A stretch of 9,856 bases of DNA. Origin: a bacterium (GTDB lineage: Bacteria; Planctomycetota; JACOTG01; JAUIME01). Under the pieces are notes generated by a model. That model had not been told where the DNA came from. It did not search any database and saw only the letters and a program-made list of their open reading frames with translations. Both the position numbers and the translations under genes were made by a program. Below, in pieces: positions 1-6,900 of the stretch; position 1 is the stretch's first letter; each line of letters begins with the position of its first letter. The stretch lies in contig JAUIME010000132.1 in the NCBI GenBank assembly GCA_030433195.1, forward strand, positions 1 through 9,856, given 5' to 3'.

Positions 1-699
1 GCGACGGCGCTCGCGATCCTCTGGGAATCCGTGCAAGCGCTGATCGAAGGGCCCGAACTGCAACGGCTCGGAGTGGGGATCGTCATCACGGGGTCGCTCG
101 GCGTGGTGAACCTCGGCCTCGGCTGGATGCTCGTATCGGTGGGACGCAAGCATCGGTCGGTCGTGCTCGAGGCGAACGGCAAGCACGTGCTCACCGACAT
201 GTGGACGAGCTTCGCGGTCGTTGCGGGAGTCACGGTGGTATGGCTCACGGGCATCGCCTGGCTCGATCCGATCATCGCGATGGCGGCCGGGCTGCACATC
301 CTGTTCAGCGCGTCGGGCCTCATGCGGCGCTCGTTCCACGGCTTGCTCGATCGTGCGGATCCCGAGGTCAGTCAGGCCGTCCTCGGAGTGCTCGAGCGCG
401 CCGTCGAGCAGCGTGAGATCACGAGTTTTCACCACCTTCGTCACCGCGACAGCAACGACGAGGTCTTCGTCGAAGCGCACCTGCTGGTTCCAGGGCATCT
501 CGCCACCTCGGAGGCGCACGCGCGCGCGACACGCATCGAGGAGGCGATTCGTGACGCGATCGACCGCACACGAGTGCACGTGATCACGCACATCGAGCCT
601 TCCGACCACGAACGGGCCCACCCCGGCGGACACTCGCGCGATCCCGATCCCCTCGTCGAAGATGCCGGGTCGACCGGGGTCAGCCAACCGGCCGACTGA
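1..699 (+). CDS. Cation diffusion facilitator (CDF) metal efflux protein, 5'-truncated by window edge
   Basis: Exports divalent metal ions (Zn2+ or similar) from the cytoplasm by metal/proton antiport across the inner membrane. The frame is open from base 1, so the start lies upstream; 232 residues are visible, and against a usual CDF length near 300 about 70-80 N-terminal residues (TM1-TM2 with the first half of the metal site) are missing. Hydrophobic segments lie at about residues 24-47 and 69-105 of the fragment. The TM5 metal motif HxxxD is seen as H62-V-L-T-D66, the arrangement typical of zinc-type CDFs. The C-terminal part, about residues 118-200, looks like the cytoplasmic ferredoxin-like dimerisation domain: HHLRHRD, then VFVEAHLLVPG, and a final VITHIEPS strand. 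A short His-containing tail (HERAHPGGH) follows and could bind metal, but this is inference. The next gene is 206 bp away. The family call is firm; metal specificity is not. Confidence 0.9.
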   Translation, partial: ATALAILWESVQALIEGPELQRLGVGIVITGSLGVVNLGLGWMLVSVGRKHRSVVLEANGKHVLTDMWTSFAVVAGVTVVWLTGIAWLDPIIAMAAGLHILFSASGLMRRSFHGLLDRADPEVSQAVLGVLERAVEQREITSFHHLRHRDSNDEVFVEAHLLVPGHLATSEAHARATRIEEAIRDAIDRTRVHVITHIEPSDHERAHPGGHSRDPDPLVEDAGSTGVSQPAD

Positions 700-893
700 G
701 GCAGCGGTCGGAAGCGCGGCCTTCGTCGGTGTCGGTTCTCGACGAGCAACTGGACGACCGTTTTTGCATTCGATGCGTCCGGCGCGACGCGGCTCGTTCG
801 TCGGACGTTGACGATTCCCCGCGTCGGCGGCTCCGCAATCAAGTTCGATGGACGCATCGGTCGATCTTACGGGAGCGGTGCCGTTGCCACTGT

Positions 894-898
894 GGAGG
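894..898 (+). promoter_or_regulatory. Shine-Dalgarno GGAGG for the receiver gene
   Basis: GGAGG ends seven bases before the ATG at 906. This is the best ribosome binding site in the window, and it decides the start in favour of 906 over the upstream GTG at 729 in the same frame. Confidence 0.75.
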
Positions 899-905
899 AT
901 GGCGT

Positions 906-1310
906 ATGAGAGTCTTGCTCGTCGATGACAATTCCGATGACCTGCGACGCGTGCGCGAAGCATTGCTCCAGGCATCTCGGTCACGCTGCCAGATCGCGAC
1001 CGCGGCGGATCTCGCGGCGGTCTTCGCACTGTTGCATCGATGCGAGTACGACATCATCCTCATCGACCTTGCCCCGCCATCCGGGCTCGCGCGACTTCGC
1101 GCGTTGCAGCGGGGAATCCCGAGCATGCCGCTCGTCGGAATGACGCACGGCGGTAGCGAGCGGGACGAAGTGCAGTGGCTTCGCGAGGGCGCCGACGACT
1201 GCATCGAGAAGAGCGAGATCACGGGCCGTCTGTTGCTGCGCTTGCTCGGCAAGACCATCGAACGCCGTCGTCGCGTCCACGAACCCGCCCTCCTCGAAGA
1301 CGACGAGTGA
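906..1310 (+). CDS. Stand-alone response regulator receiver-domain protein
   Basis: A 134-residue CheY-like phosphoacceptor domain with no output domain. It should be phosphorylated on Asp by a histidine kinase and act by protein-protein contact in the cytoplasm. Visible signature residues are the acidic pair D7-D8 in LLVDDNSDD, the likely phosphoacceptor D54 in IILIDLAPPSG, the switch residue T80 in LVGMT, and K102 in DCIEKSE. The Lys context followed by a GRLLLRLLGKTIERRR helix resembles the receiver modules often found in multi-domain regulators, but here the protein ends soon after (EPALLEDDE). I chose ATG 906 because of the GGAGG site. An in-frame extension to GTG 729 would add 59 residues rich in Arg and Cys with no domain. 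No kinase is adjacent; the nearest in the window is the propeller kinase starting at 3931. A phosphoesterase gene begins 57 bp downstream with its own promoter-like box, so this gene is probably monocistronic. The partner is unknown. Confidence 0.85.
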   Translation: MRVLLVDDNSDDLRRVREALLQASRSRCQIATAADLAAVFALLHRCEYDIILIDLAPPSGLARLRALQRGIPSMPLVGMTHGGSERDEVQWLREGADDCIEKSEITGRLLLRLLGKTIERRRRVHEPALLEDDE

Positions 1311-1351
1311 CCCGACGCTGCGATTCCGACTCGCGCCTGCTTCTCAGCGGC

Positions 1352-1360
1352 TGCTAGGCT
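1352..1360 (+). promoter_or_regulatory. Extended -10 box (TGCTAGGCT), candidate leaderless promoter
   Basis: TG-C-TAGGCT fits an extended -10 (TGnTAnnnT). Its last base is seven bases before the ATG at 1368, which would put the transcription start on or next to the start codon. No Shine-Dalgarno sequence precedes that ATG, which agrees with leaderless translation. No convincing -35 is visible. This is inference from spacing only. Confidence 0.4.
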
Positions 1361-1367
1361 GTCGGTC

Positions 1368-2153
1368 ATGGTGCGATTCGGAGTCTTCACGGACGTTCAC
1401 TACGCCGACAAGGCGCCCGCCGGGACGCGGTACTACCGCGATTCGCTCGACAAGCTGCGCGTTGCGGCCGATGCGTTCCGGAGCGAATCCGTCGACTTCG
1501 TCCTCGGACTGGGCGATTTCATCGACGAAGCCCCGAACACCGAGCTCGAGCGAGAGTGGCTGCGTCGGGTGATCGACGTGCTTGCGGACCACGACGCCGA
1601 CGGCCACCTCCTCTTCGGGAATCACTGCCTCAGTCGCCTCACGCGCGACGATCTCGAGTCGATCACGGGAACGCGCGGCGCGCCGTTCGCGTTCGAGGAG
1701 GGAGGTTTGCGTTTCGTCGCCGTCGATGCGTGCTATCGCGAAGACGGGGTCGCGTACGCTGCGGGCAACTTCGAGTGGACCGACACCGCCGTGCCCGAGC
1801 ACGAGCTCGAGCGGCTCGAACGTGAGCTCGGATCCTCGCCCGCGCCGGCCGTCGTGCTCGTTCATCAGCGCGTGGACACCACCGGCGATTTCGCGGTGAG
1901 CAACGGCGCCGAAGTGAGGGAGCGGATCGCGCGATCACGCGTCGTTCGGCTCGTACTGCAAGGGCACGCGCACCGCAACGAATGCCGAGTGCGGGATCGG
2001 ATCCCCTACGTCACGCTGCGCGGAATGATCGAGGGCGCCGGACCCGATGCGAACGCCTTCGCGATCGTCGAGATCCGCGAGGACGGGACGATCCGTATCG
2101 AAGGTCGCGGCAATCAGACGAGCTACTTCTTCGAGCCCGGTCCGAGTCGTTGA
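1368..2153 (+). CDS. Calcineurin-like metallophosphoesterase, ADPRM-like
   Basis: A 261-residue hydrolase of the calcineurin-like (MPP) superfamily with a two-metal active site. The full metal-ligand set is visible: D9-x-H11 (FTDVHYAD), G49-D50 (LGDFID), G84-N85-H86 (FGNHC), H166 (LVHQR), and G199-H200-A-H202 (QGHAHRN). The sequence DVHYADKAPAGTRYYRDSL near the N-terminus, with the RYYR-S-L element, resembles the ADP-ribose/CDP-alcohol diphosphatase (ADPRM) branch, so a nucleotide diphospho-compound is the best guess for substrate; this is family-level inference. No signal peptide is seen, so it is likely cytosolic. Length is normal for a compact MPP. ATG 1368 is preceded by an extended -10 box and no ribosome binding site. 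The neighbours do not point to a pathway. Bacterial members are often annotated only as metallophosphoesterase, which is the safe name. Confidence 0.88.
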   Translation: MVRFGVFTDVHYADKAPAGTRYYRDSLDKLRVAADAFRSESVDFVLGLGDFIDEAPNTELEREWLRRVIDVLADHDADGHLLFGNHCLSRLTRDDLESITGTRGAPFAFEEGGLRFVAVDACYREDGVAYAAGNFEWTDTAVPEHELERLERELGSSPAPAVVLVHQRVDTTGDFAVSNGAEVRERIARSRVVRLVLQGHAHRNECRVRDRIPYVTLRGMIEGAGPDANAFAIVEIREDGTIRIEGRGNQTSYFFEPGPSR

Positions 2154-2183
2154 CGAGGGCGGGTTCGCCGCGGTGTCGCCGCG

Positions 2184-2276
2184 ATGGCCTCGGTGTTACC
2201 GATTGCGCGATCCGTTGAAGACCCGGAAAAACTTTTGAAAGTTCGGTGTAACAAAGGCGAGGTTGTCGTCACTTAG
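2184..2276 (+). CDS. Possible 30-residue small ORF ending in three stops (doubtful)
   Basis: ATG 2184 opens a 30-codon frame whose peptide ends KVRCNKGEVVVT and is followed by TAG TAA TAG in direct succession. No Shine-Dalgarno sequence precedes the ATG, and I recognise no family. The C-terminal codons coincide with the AT-richer element, so the apparent ORF may only reflect a promoter or other conserved DNA element. Listed because the triple stop is unusual, not because translation is shown. Confidence 0.15.
   Translation: MASVLPIARSVEDPEKLLKVRCNKGEVVVT
2230..2243. repeat. Perfect palindrome AACTTT-TG-AAAGTT
   Basis: Two 6-base arms (2230-2235 and 2238-2243) around TG form a perfect inverted repeat, flanked by CCG (2223-2225) and CGG (2244-2246). 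This stretch is clearly AT-richer than its surroundings. It could be an operator, or on the minus strand, where T's follow, a weak terminator. It lies just before the TGTAAC element. Confidence 0.5.
2247..2270 (+). promoter_or_regulatory. ECF-sigma-like promoter candidate (TGTAAC ... CGTC)
   Basis: TGTAAC at 2247-2252 resembles an ECF-type -35, and CGTC at 2267-2270 an ECF-type -10. The 14-base spacer is shorter than the usual 16-17, which weakens the call. A plus-strand transcript from here would run into the gap and then antisense to the 3' end of the DUF389 gene. No sigma or anti-sigma gene is visible nearby. Confidence 0.3.
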
Positions 2277-2484
2277 TAATAGAGGATCCGAGAGCAACCT
2301 CCTACCTCACGCGGTTCGTTGCCGCGTGCCCGCTCGAAGGCCTCGAGACCTGTCGATGCGATCGCTGCAATGCGAACGCTCACCGCAGTGCGCGCCAGGT
2401 GATGCACGCATCGGCATCGAAGCACGGCGACGCTGAGCGCAGGGAACAGCTGCGCGCGGCGAAGCGAAAGCATGGGGCGAGACG

Positions 2485-2511
2485 GCGACCCGGCGCGGCC
2501 GGCCGGGTCGC
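2485..2511 (-). terminator. Strong GC hairpin after the DUF389 gene
   Basis: Ten-base arms GCGACCCGGC (2485-2494) and GCCGGGTCGC (2502-2511) pair perfectly around a 7-base loop. The hairpin starts nine bases after the DUF389 stop codon on the minus strand. There is no clean U-tract behind it, as is common in high-GC genomes, so it may terminate transcription or protect the 3' end. It would also face plus-strand read-through from the phosphoesterase side. Confidence 0.6.
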
Positions 2512-2520
2512 GTCCGGTCC

Positions 2521-3744
2521 TCAGCCCGACAGAGACGTCGTCGCGATGATCGCGACGAGCGTGGCGAGGAGCAGTCCCCAAACGAGCGCGGCGCGTCGAC
2601 GGGCGCGGCGGGCACGGTCGGCCTCCCACCATGTGCGCGGCCGAATCCCCTGCAAAATGAACGTCAGCATCGCGGAGAGATTCACGCAGATGACGTTCGT
2701 CGCCACGATCAGGCCTGCGCCGATCCCGATGGAGAACTTGCCCTGACCGATGAGGAGCCCGAAGACCACGAGCGGCGGCAACAGGGCAACGGCGACCATG
2801 ACGCCGACGAGCCCCGCGGGCACGCCCGACGTAAAGGCGAGCGCGCCGGCAGCTCCCGCGCAAGTCGCGAGGAGGACGTCTCCGTAGCCGACTTCGACGC
2901 GTGAGCGCATCGCTTCCATGCCGGCGTCGTCGGGGAGGACGAAGCCGAGCAAGATCGCGAACGCGAGCGCGACGACGAATCCGCTCACCGCCGTACGGGA
3001 GGCTCCGCGGATCATCTCGAGATCGCCGAGCGTGTTCCCGAACGCGAGCGCCATGTTGGGACCGAGCAGCGGTGCGATCACCATCGCTCCCACGAGGATC
3101 GCGACGTCGTTGCGGATGATGCCGACGACGGCGATCGTCGCCGAGAGGAGTATCGTCACGAAGTAGACGAGTGAGTGCCGGGTGCCCGGAAGCAGGGCCT
3201 CGAGAAGCTCGTCGCGACTGATGCGGTCCGGCAGCCTCGTGCGAGCAGGCCGCGGCTCCTCCCGCGCTTCCGTCGCGGCGGCGTTGCGGACCGCTTCGGG
3301 GGCTGGCTTGTCGGCTCGCTCGTCGGCTCGCTCGTTGGGCGGATTTCGCGCGAGCGTCGACGCACCCTGAGCGATGTGACCCGCGGCGACTTCGGGGATC
3401 GACTCGGCGGCGGGAACCTCGCTCGCACCGATCGCGGCATCCGCGGCTTCGGCGACGGCTTCGGCTGCCGGCGGGTCGGGTGGAGGAGGCGGCCCATCGA
3501 TCTTCGGGCGCGTCGCCTCCACGTCCAGCAGCAACAGCCTCGCTCGATCTCCCCATGCGAACCTCTCGTCGAGTCGATCGAGAACCACCTCGGCTTGATT
3601 GGCTTCGATCAGGACGGCCACCGACATCCGGCCGTCCGCGAGTTCTCGCGCCCACTTCGAGTGGATCGGGAGATCGGCCAGAGCGGGGTCGACGCGCTCC
3701 GCGTCTTCTTGCGGCAGTAGGATTTCGACGATTCTCAGCGGCAT
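2521..3744 (-). CDS. DUF389 (TIGR00341-type) multi-pass membrane protein
   Basis: A 407-residue inner-membrane protein of a widespread family whose function is not established. Residues 1-80 form the usual soluble N-terminal part (MPLRIVEILLPQ ... LLLLDVEATRP). Residues 84-168 are a low-complexity linker rich in Ala, Pro and Glu. The DUF389 membrane core starts near 190, with likely membrane segments at about 191-210, 213-237, 251-271, 288-306, 308-333, 338-365 and 386-403. Within it are conserved-looking runs such as VGAMVIAPLLGPN and VALLPPLVVFG. The frame stays open upstream to 4173, but ATG 3744 is the right start because the family's N-terminus begins there and the extension would overlap the kinase gene. 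The ribosome binding site is weak. A 6-bp inverted repeat lies in the leader and a strong hairpin follows the stop. Divergent from the propeller kinase (186 bp between starts), so shared control is possible but not shown. Confidence 0.9.
   Translation of the reverse strand: MPLRIVEILLPQEDAERVDPALADLPIHSKWARELADGRMSVAVLIEANQAEVVLDRLDERFAWGDRARLLLLDVEATRPKIDGPPPPPDPPAAEAVAEAADAAIGASEVPAAESIPEVAAGHIAQGASTLARNPPNERADERADKPAPEAVRNAAATEAREEPRPARTRLPDRISRDELLEALLPGTRHSLVYFVTILLSATIAVVGIIRNDVAILVGAMVIAPLLGPNMALAFGNTLGDLEMIRGASRTAVSGFVVALAFAILLGFVLPDDAGMEAMRSRVEVGYGDVLLATCAGAAGALAFTSGVPAGLVGVMVAVALLPPLVVFGLLIGQGKFSIGIGAGLIVATNVICVNLSAMLTFILQGIRPRTWWEADRARRARRRAALVWGLLLATLVAIIATTSLSG
3311..3334. repeat. 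12-bp tandem duplication inside the DUF389 linker
   Basis: Two exact copies of TCGGCTCGCTCG stand head to tail and on the minus strand encode ERADERAD-type residues in the low-complexity linker. This looks like slippage-prone sequence that can change linker length without harming the membrane core. Confidence 0.75.
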
Positions 3745-3763
3745 GCTTTCAGGACCTGTTTCC

Positions 3764-3777
3764 GGGGCGCTCGCCCC
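3764..3777. promoter_or_regulatory. Inverted repeat GGGGCG-CT-CGCCCC in the DUF389 leader
   Basis: Perfect 6-base arms around CT end 20 bases upstream of the DUF389 start codon. In minus-strand RNA this could fold as a 5-bp stem with a 4-base loop close to the ribosome binding region; as DNA it could be an operator. No function is shown. Confidence 0.35.
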
Positions 3778-3784
3778 TGCCTTG

Positions 3785-3793
3785 TGGTACCCT
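3785..3793 (+). promoter_or_regulatory. Extended -10 box TGGTACCCT, candidate promoter of the hybrid kinase
   Basis: TG-G-TACCCT fits TGnTAnnnT. Transcription would start near 3800 and give a leader of about 130 bases that contains the 3845-3897 inverted repeat. No -35 is evident. Weak, pattern-based call. Confidence 0.3.
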
Positions 3794-3844
3794 CGGGCCG
3801 TCCCGGCTCGACCCGCTCCCCGGGTGCCCCGGATTCCGGCTGAC

Positions 3845-3897
3845 TGTCGGATCTCCCGTGAGCATGTCGAGCCAGCTACGACTCGGACGATCCGACA
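3845..3897. repeat. 9-bp inverted repeat upstream of the hybrid kinase
   Basis: TGTCGGATC (3845-3853) and GATCCGACA (3889-3897) are perfect complements separated by 35 bases. The second arm ends 33 bases before the GTG start at 3931. It could be paired operator half-sites or the stem of a leader RNA. Confidence 0.4.
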
Positions 3898-3930
3898 CGA
3901 AGCGGCCGACGCTGCCGGCGAGGACCTCTC

Positions 3931-6900
3931 GTGCGAAGACGCCCCATGAGACTGCTGCGCTTCACCCTGTTCGCGGGGATCGCTCTCGGAATCGCGCTCG
4001 TCGCGGCTCCCCGGGCCGGCGCCCAACGATACCCGGTCCACGTCTACATGGAAACCGAGCACTTGCCGAGCTCGAACGTGCACGGCATGGCGCAAGCGAG
4101 TGACGGGCGCATGTGGTTCGGGTTGCGTACCGGTGTGGTGTGGTACGACGGCTCCGAGTGGCACGCATGCCACGAAGAGGAAGGCCTGCCCGCGCAGAGC
4201 TTCGGTCCGATCGTCGCGAGTACGACCGGGGTCGTGCGCGCTATCTTGCGCGAGCTTCCGCTTCGCTGCTACGAGTGGCGAGACGAGGTTTGGACCCTCG
4301 TCAGCAGAGACGAAGTCGAGGACGCGGAGGCGAGTCCGTTCCGCGAGGTCATTCTCGCCGCCGGCATCGGCGACGAACTGCTCGTCGCGGACAGTGACTC
4401 ACGCCTGTACCGGATGCACGAAGGCCGATGGCACGATGTCGCCGCCGGATCCTGGACGCGGGTGTACGGCGTGACCACACTCGGCGACGCCTACTTCATT
4501 GCGGCCGACACGGGTCTTTTCACACTTCCTGCCGCGACCGACGTCGCGCGTCGAGTGGCGAGCGACGAGTTACCGCCCGGGCCGATTCGGAGCGTGGCTG
4601 CGTCGCGGGACGGGCAATCGCTATGGGTCGTCGGAGACGACTGGATCGGGAGGCTCGTTGCCGACGGATTCGTCGCGCTCGGTGACGGACTTCGAGAGCT
4701 CGGCGACATCGTCGCGGCGACCGTGGCGTGCGCCGGGCCGAGCGGAGGCCTCTACTTCGGTTATGGGGGGCGGCTGTTCTACTTTCACCCCGATTCCGGG
4801 GTCGACGAGATGCAGCGAAAGAACGGACTCTCGGGCGACGGCGTGACGGCATTGACGCTCGACCGCGACGGGAGCATGTGGGTCGCGAGCCTGCGCGGCG
4901 TGACGAAAATTCTCGGTCGACACCTCGCCGCCTACGACGCCGAGGCAGGGCTCGTCTACGACGAAGTGAGCGCGGTGTTGCTCGCGCGATCCGGCGAGGT
5001 CGTTCTGGGGTACGAGGGCGCGCTTTCGGTCGGGTTTCCCGATTGCGAGAAGATCTCGATCGGGGGCGAGGTCCCCGGTCGGCGCGTCATCGATCTCGAG
5101 GAGGACTCCCAGGGGCGCGTGTGGTGTGCGGCGATGATGCGGGGGCTCGCATGCTTCGACGAGAACTGGAATGCCGTGTGGTACCTCGAGCAGCGCGCAA
5201 AGCGACATCCCGTGACGAGCGTCGTGGAGCATCGCGACGGGAGCATCTGGGCCGGAACGGAACACGGAATCTTCCGGTTCGACGGCGAGACGTTCGAGAG
5301 CGTGCCGCTGACCGATTCTCCCGCGACCGAGCCCTACGTACGGCGGCTGCTCGCGACGTCGTGGGGGAGCATCGTCGTCGGGACGGTGCGCGACGGGATC
5401 TACGAGGTCGGTCCCGACGGCGTGGAGCAGCGAACCTCGGGCGATCGCGACGCGGACAGTGTCTATTCGCTGTTCGAGGATGCACCGGGCGTCGTTCTCG
5501 TCGGTACACTCGACGGCGTGATGCGTGCCGAAGGCGATTCGTACGCGCGTCCGGCCGACTGCTCGGCCGAGCTCCGCAGACCGGTCTACTCGATCACGCG
5601 CGACCACCAGGGATCGACGTGGCTCGGCACCGATCGCGGGTTCCGCATCGTGCGGCAGGGGACTCTGCACGAGCTCTTGCCGCGCGACGGTCTGTTGGGC
5701 GTCGAAGCGAACCGCGACGCCGCGGTCGTCGACGAGGCCGGGCGCGTATGGCTCGGCACCGACCGCGGTCTGACGATCTACGATCGCTCGCTCGAACCGA
5801 CCGACATTCCGCCGCCGCTGCTGACGCTGCTCGACATCGTCACCGATGCTGGGGTGAGGCCGGCGGACGTCGACGTGAAGTTCGAGCACCGGCTCGACGA
5901 TCTCGTCTTTCGGTTCCGCGCGATCGCGTTTCGCGACGAGCGTCGCGTCCGGTTCCGCACACGTCTCGAGGGGCTCGAGGACGAGTGGCGGGATCCCGTC
6001 CCGTATCCGCAGCGAGAGGTGCGCTACGCAAACCTCCTTCCGGGCAGGTACCGCTTCGAGGTGCAAGCGATCGACGCGGAAGGAGGCACGAGCGAGATCG
6101 CTCGTTCCGCGTACGTGCATATTCGTCCTGCGTGGTGGGCGCGTCGCGTCACGATTGCGGGGCTCTTCGTGTTTCTCGCCGTGATCGCATGGGGTGTGGC
6201 GGCGCACATGATGCAACGCCGCTACTCGCGTCGACTCGAATCGACGGTCGAAGCACGCTCTCGCGAGCTCGACGCGATGCACGAGGAGATCGCCAAATCG
6301 CAGAAACTCGAAGCCGTCGGTCTTCTCGCGGGCGGGATCGCGCACGACTTCAACAACCTGCTCACGGGCATCCTCGGCAATCTCTCGCTCTCGCAGTCGA
6401 GCGCCACCGATCCGCGGGTGGCGCGCGAAGCGATCGATCGCGCCGTCGCGGCCACGCATCGAGCGCGCGGGCTCACGCAGCAACTGCTCACGTTCTCGCG
6501 GGGCGGCACACCCGTGCGCGAGGCGGCGGGAATCGCCGATTTGTTGCGGGAGTCGGCCGACTTCGTGCTTCACGGGAGCCCCGTCGAGGCGCGCATCGAG
6601 ATCGCCGACGACCTGCACGACGTCGACATCGACGTCGGTCAGATGGCGCAGGTCATTCAGAATTTGCTGCTCAACGCTCGGCAGGCCGTCGAGGACGGCG
6701 GATGCGTGACCCTCGAGGCGTACAACGTCGATACTCCCGCGGGCGAAGGGAGACGGGTCTGCATCGAAGTGCGCGACGAAGGCCCCGGTATCGACCCGGA
6801 GAATCTGGCGCGGGTCTTCGATCCGTACTTCACCACCAAACCGAACGGCAGCGGGTTGGGGCTCGCGATCGCACACTCGATCGTGCGGCATCACGAGGGG

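Larger units (their letters stand above)
2154..2520. other. 367-bp gap without a supported gene
   Basis: The gap lies between two convergent genes (phosphoesterase and DUF389). It holds, in order, a small 5-bp stem (2169-2173 with 2179-2183), an AT-richer island at about 2221-2283 and a GC-rich stretch of no recognised type. It ends with a strong hairpin at 2485-2511. A 30-codon frame runs from ATG 2184 to TAG 2276, but it lacks a ribosome binding site. The stretch 2284-2480 is open in one plus frame with a few Cys codons (one with spacing C-x-C-x2-C), but it has no start codon before GTG 2399 and looks non-coding or decayed. Confidence 0.6.

Noticed and set aside
679..696. Seven-base stem with one mismatch (GTCAGCC with GGCCGAC) at the end of the CDF gene
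   Set aside because: It lies inside the coding sequence, has a mismatch and no T-run follows, so I do not call it a terminator.
729..905. N-terminal extension of the small receiver protein to GTG 729
   Set aside because: The extension has no domain and an odd Arg/Cys-rich composition, while ATG 906 has GGAGG at ideal spacing and starts right at the receiver fold.
2399..2746. 115-codon plus-strand frame in the 2154-2520 gap running into DUF389
   Set aside because: Its second half is antisense to DUF389, it has no ribosome binding site and the product is an Arg/Ala-rich low-complexity sequence.
2273..3655. 460-codon minus-strand frame overlapping DUF389
   Set aside because: Arg/Ser-rich shadow of the DUF389 gene; the other frame has clear membrane segments and family motifs.
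3745..4173. Upstream extension of the DUF389 frame
   Set aside because: It would overlap the signal-peptide and first-propeller coding part of the kinase gene on the other strand, and the family N-terminus begins at ATG 3744.
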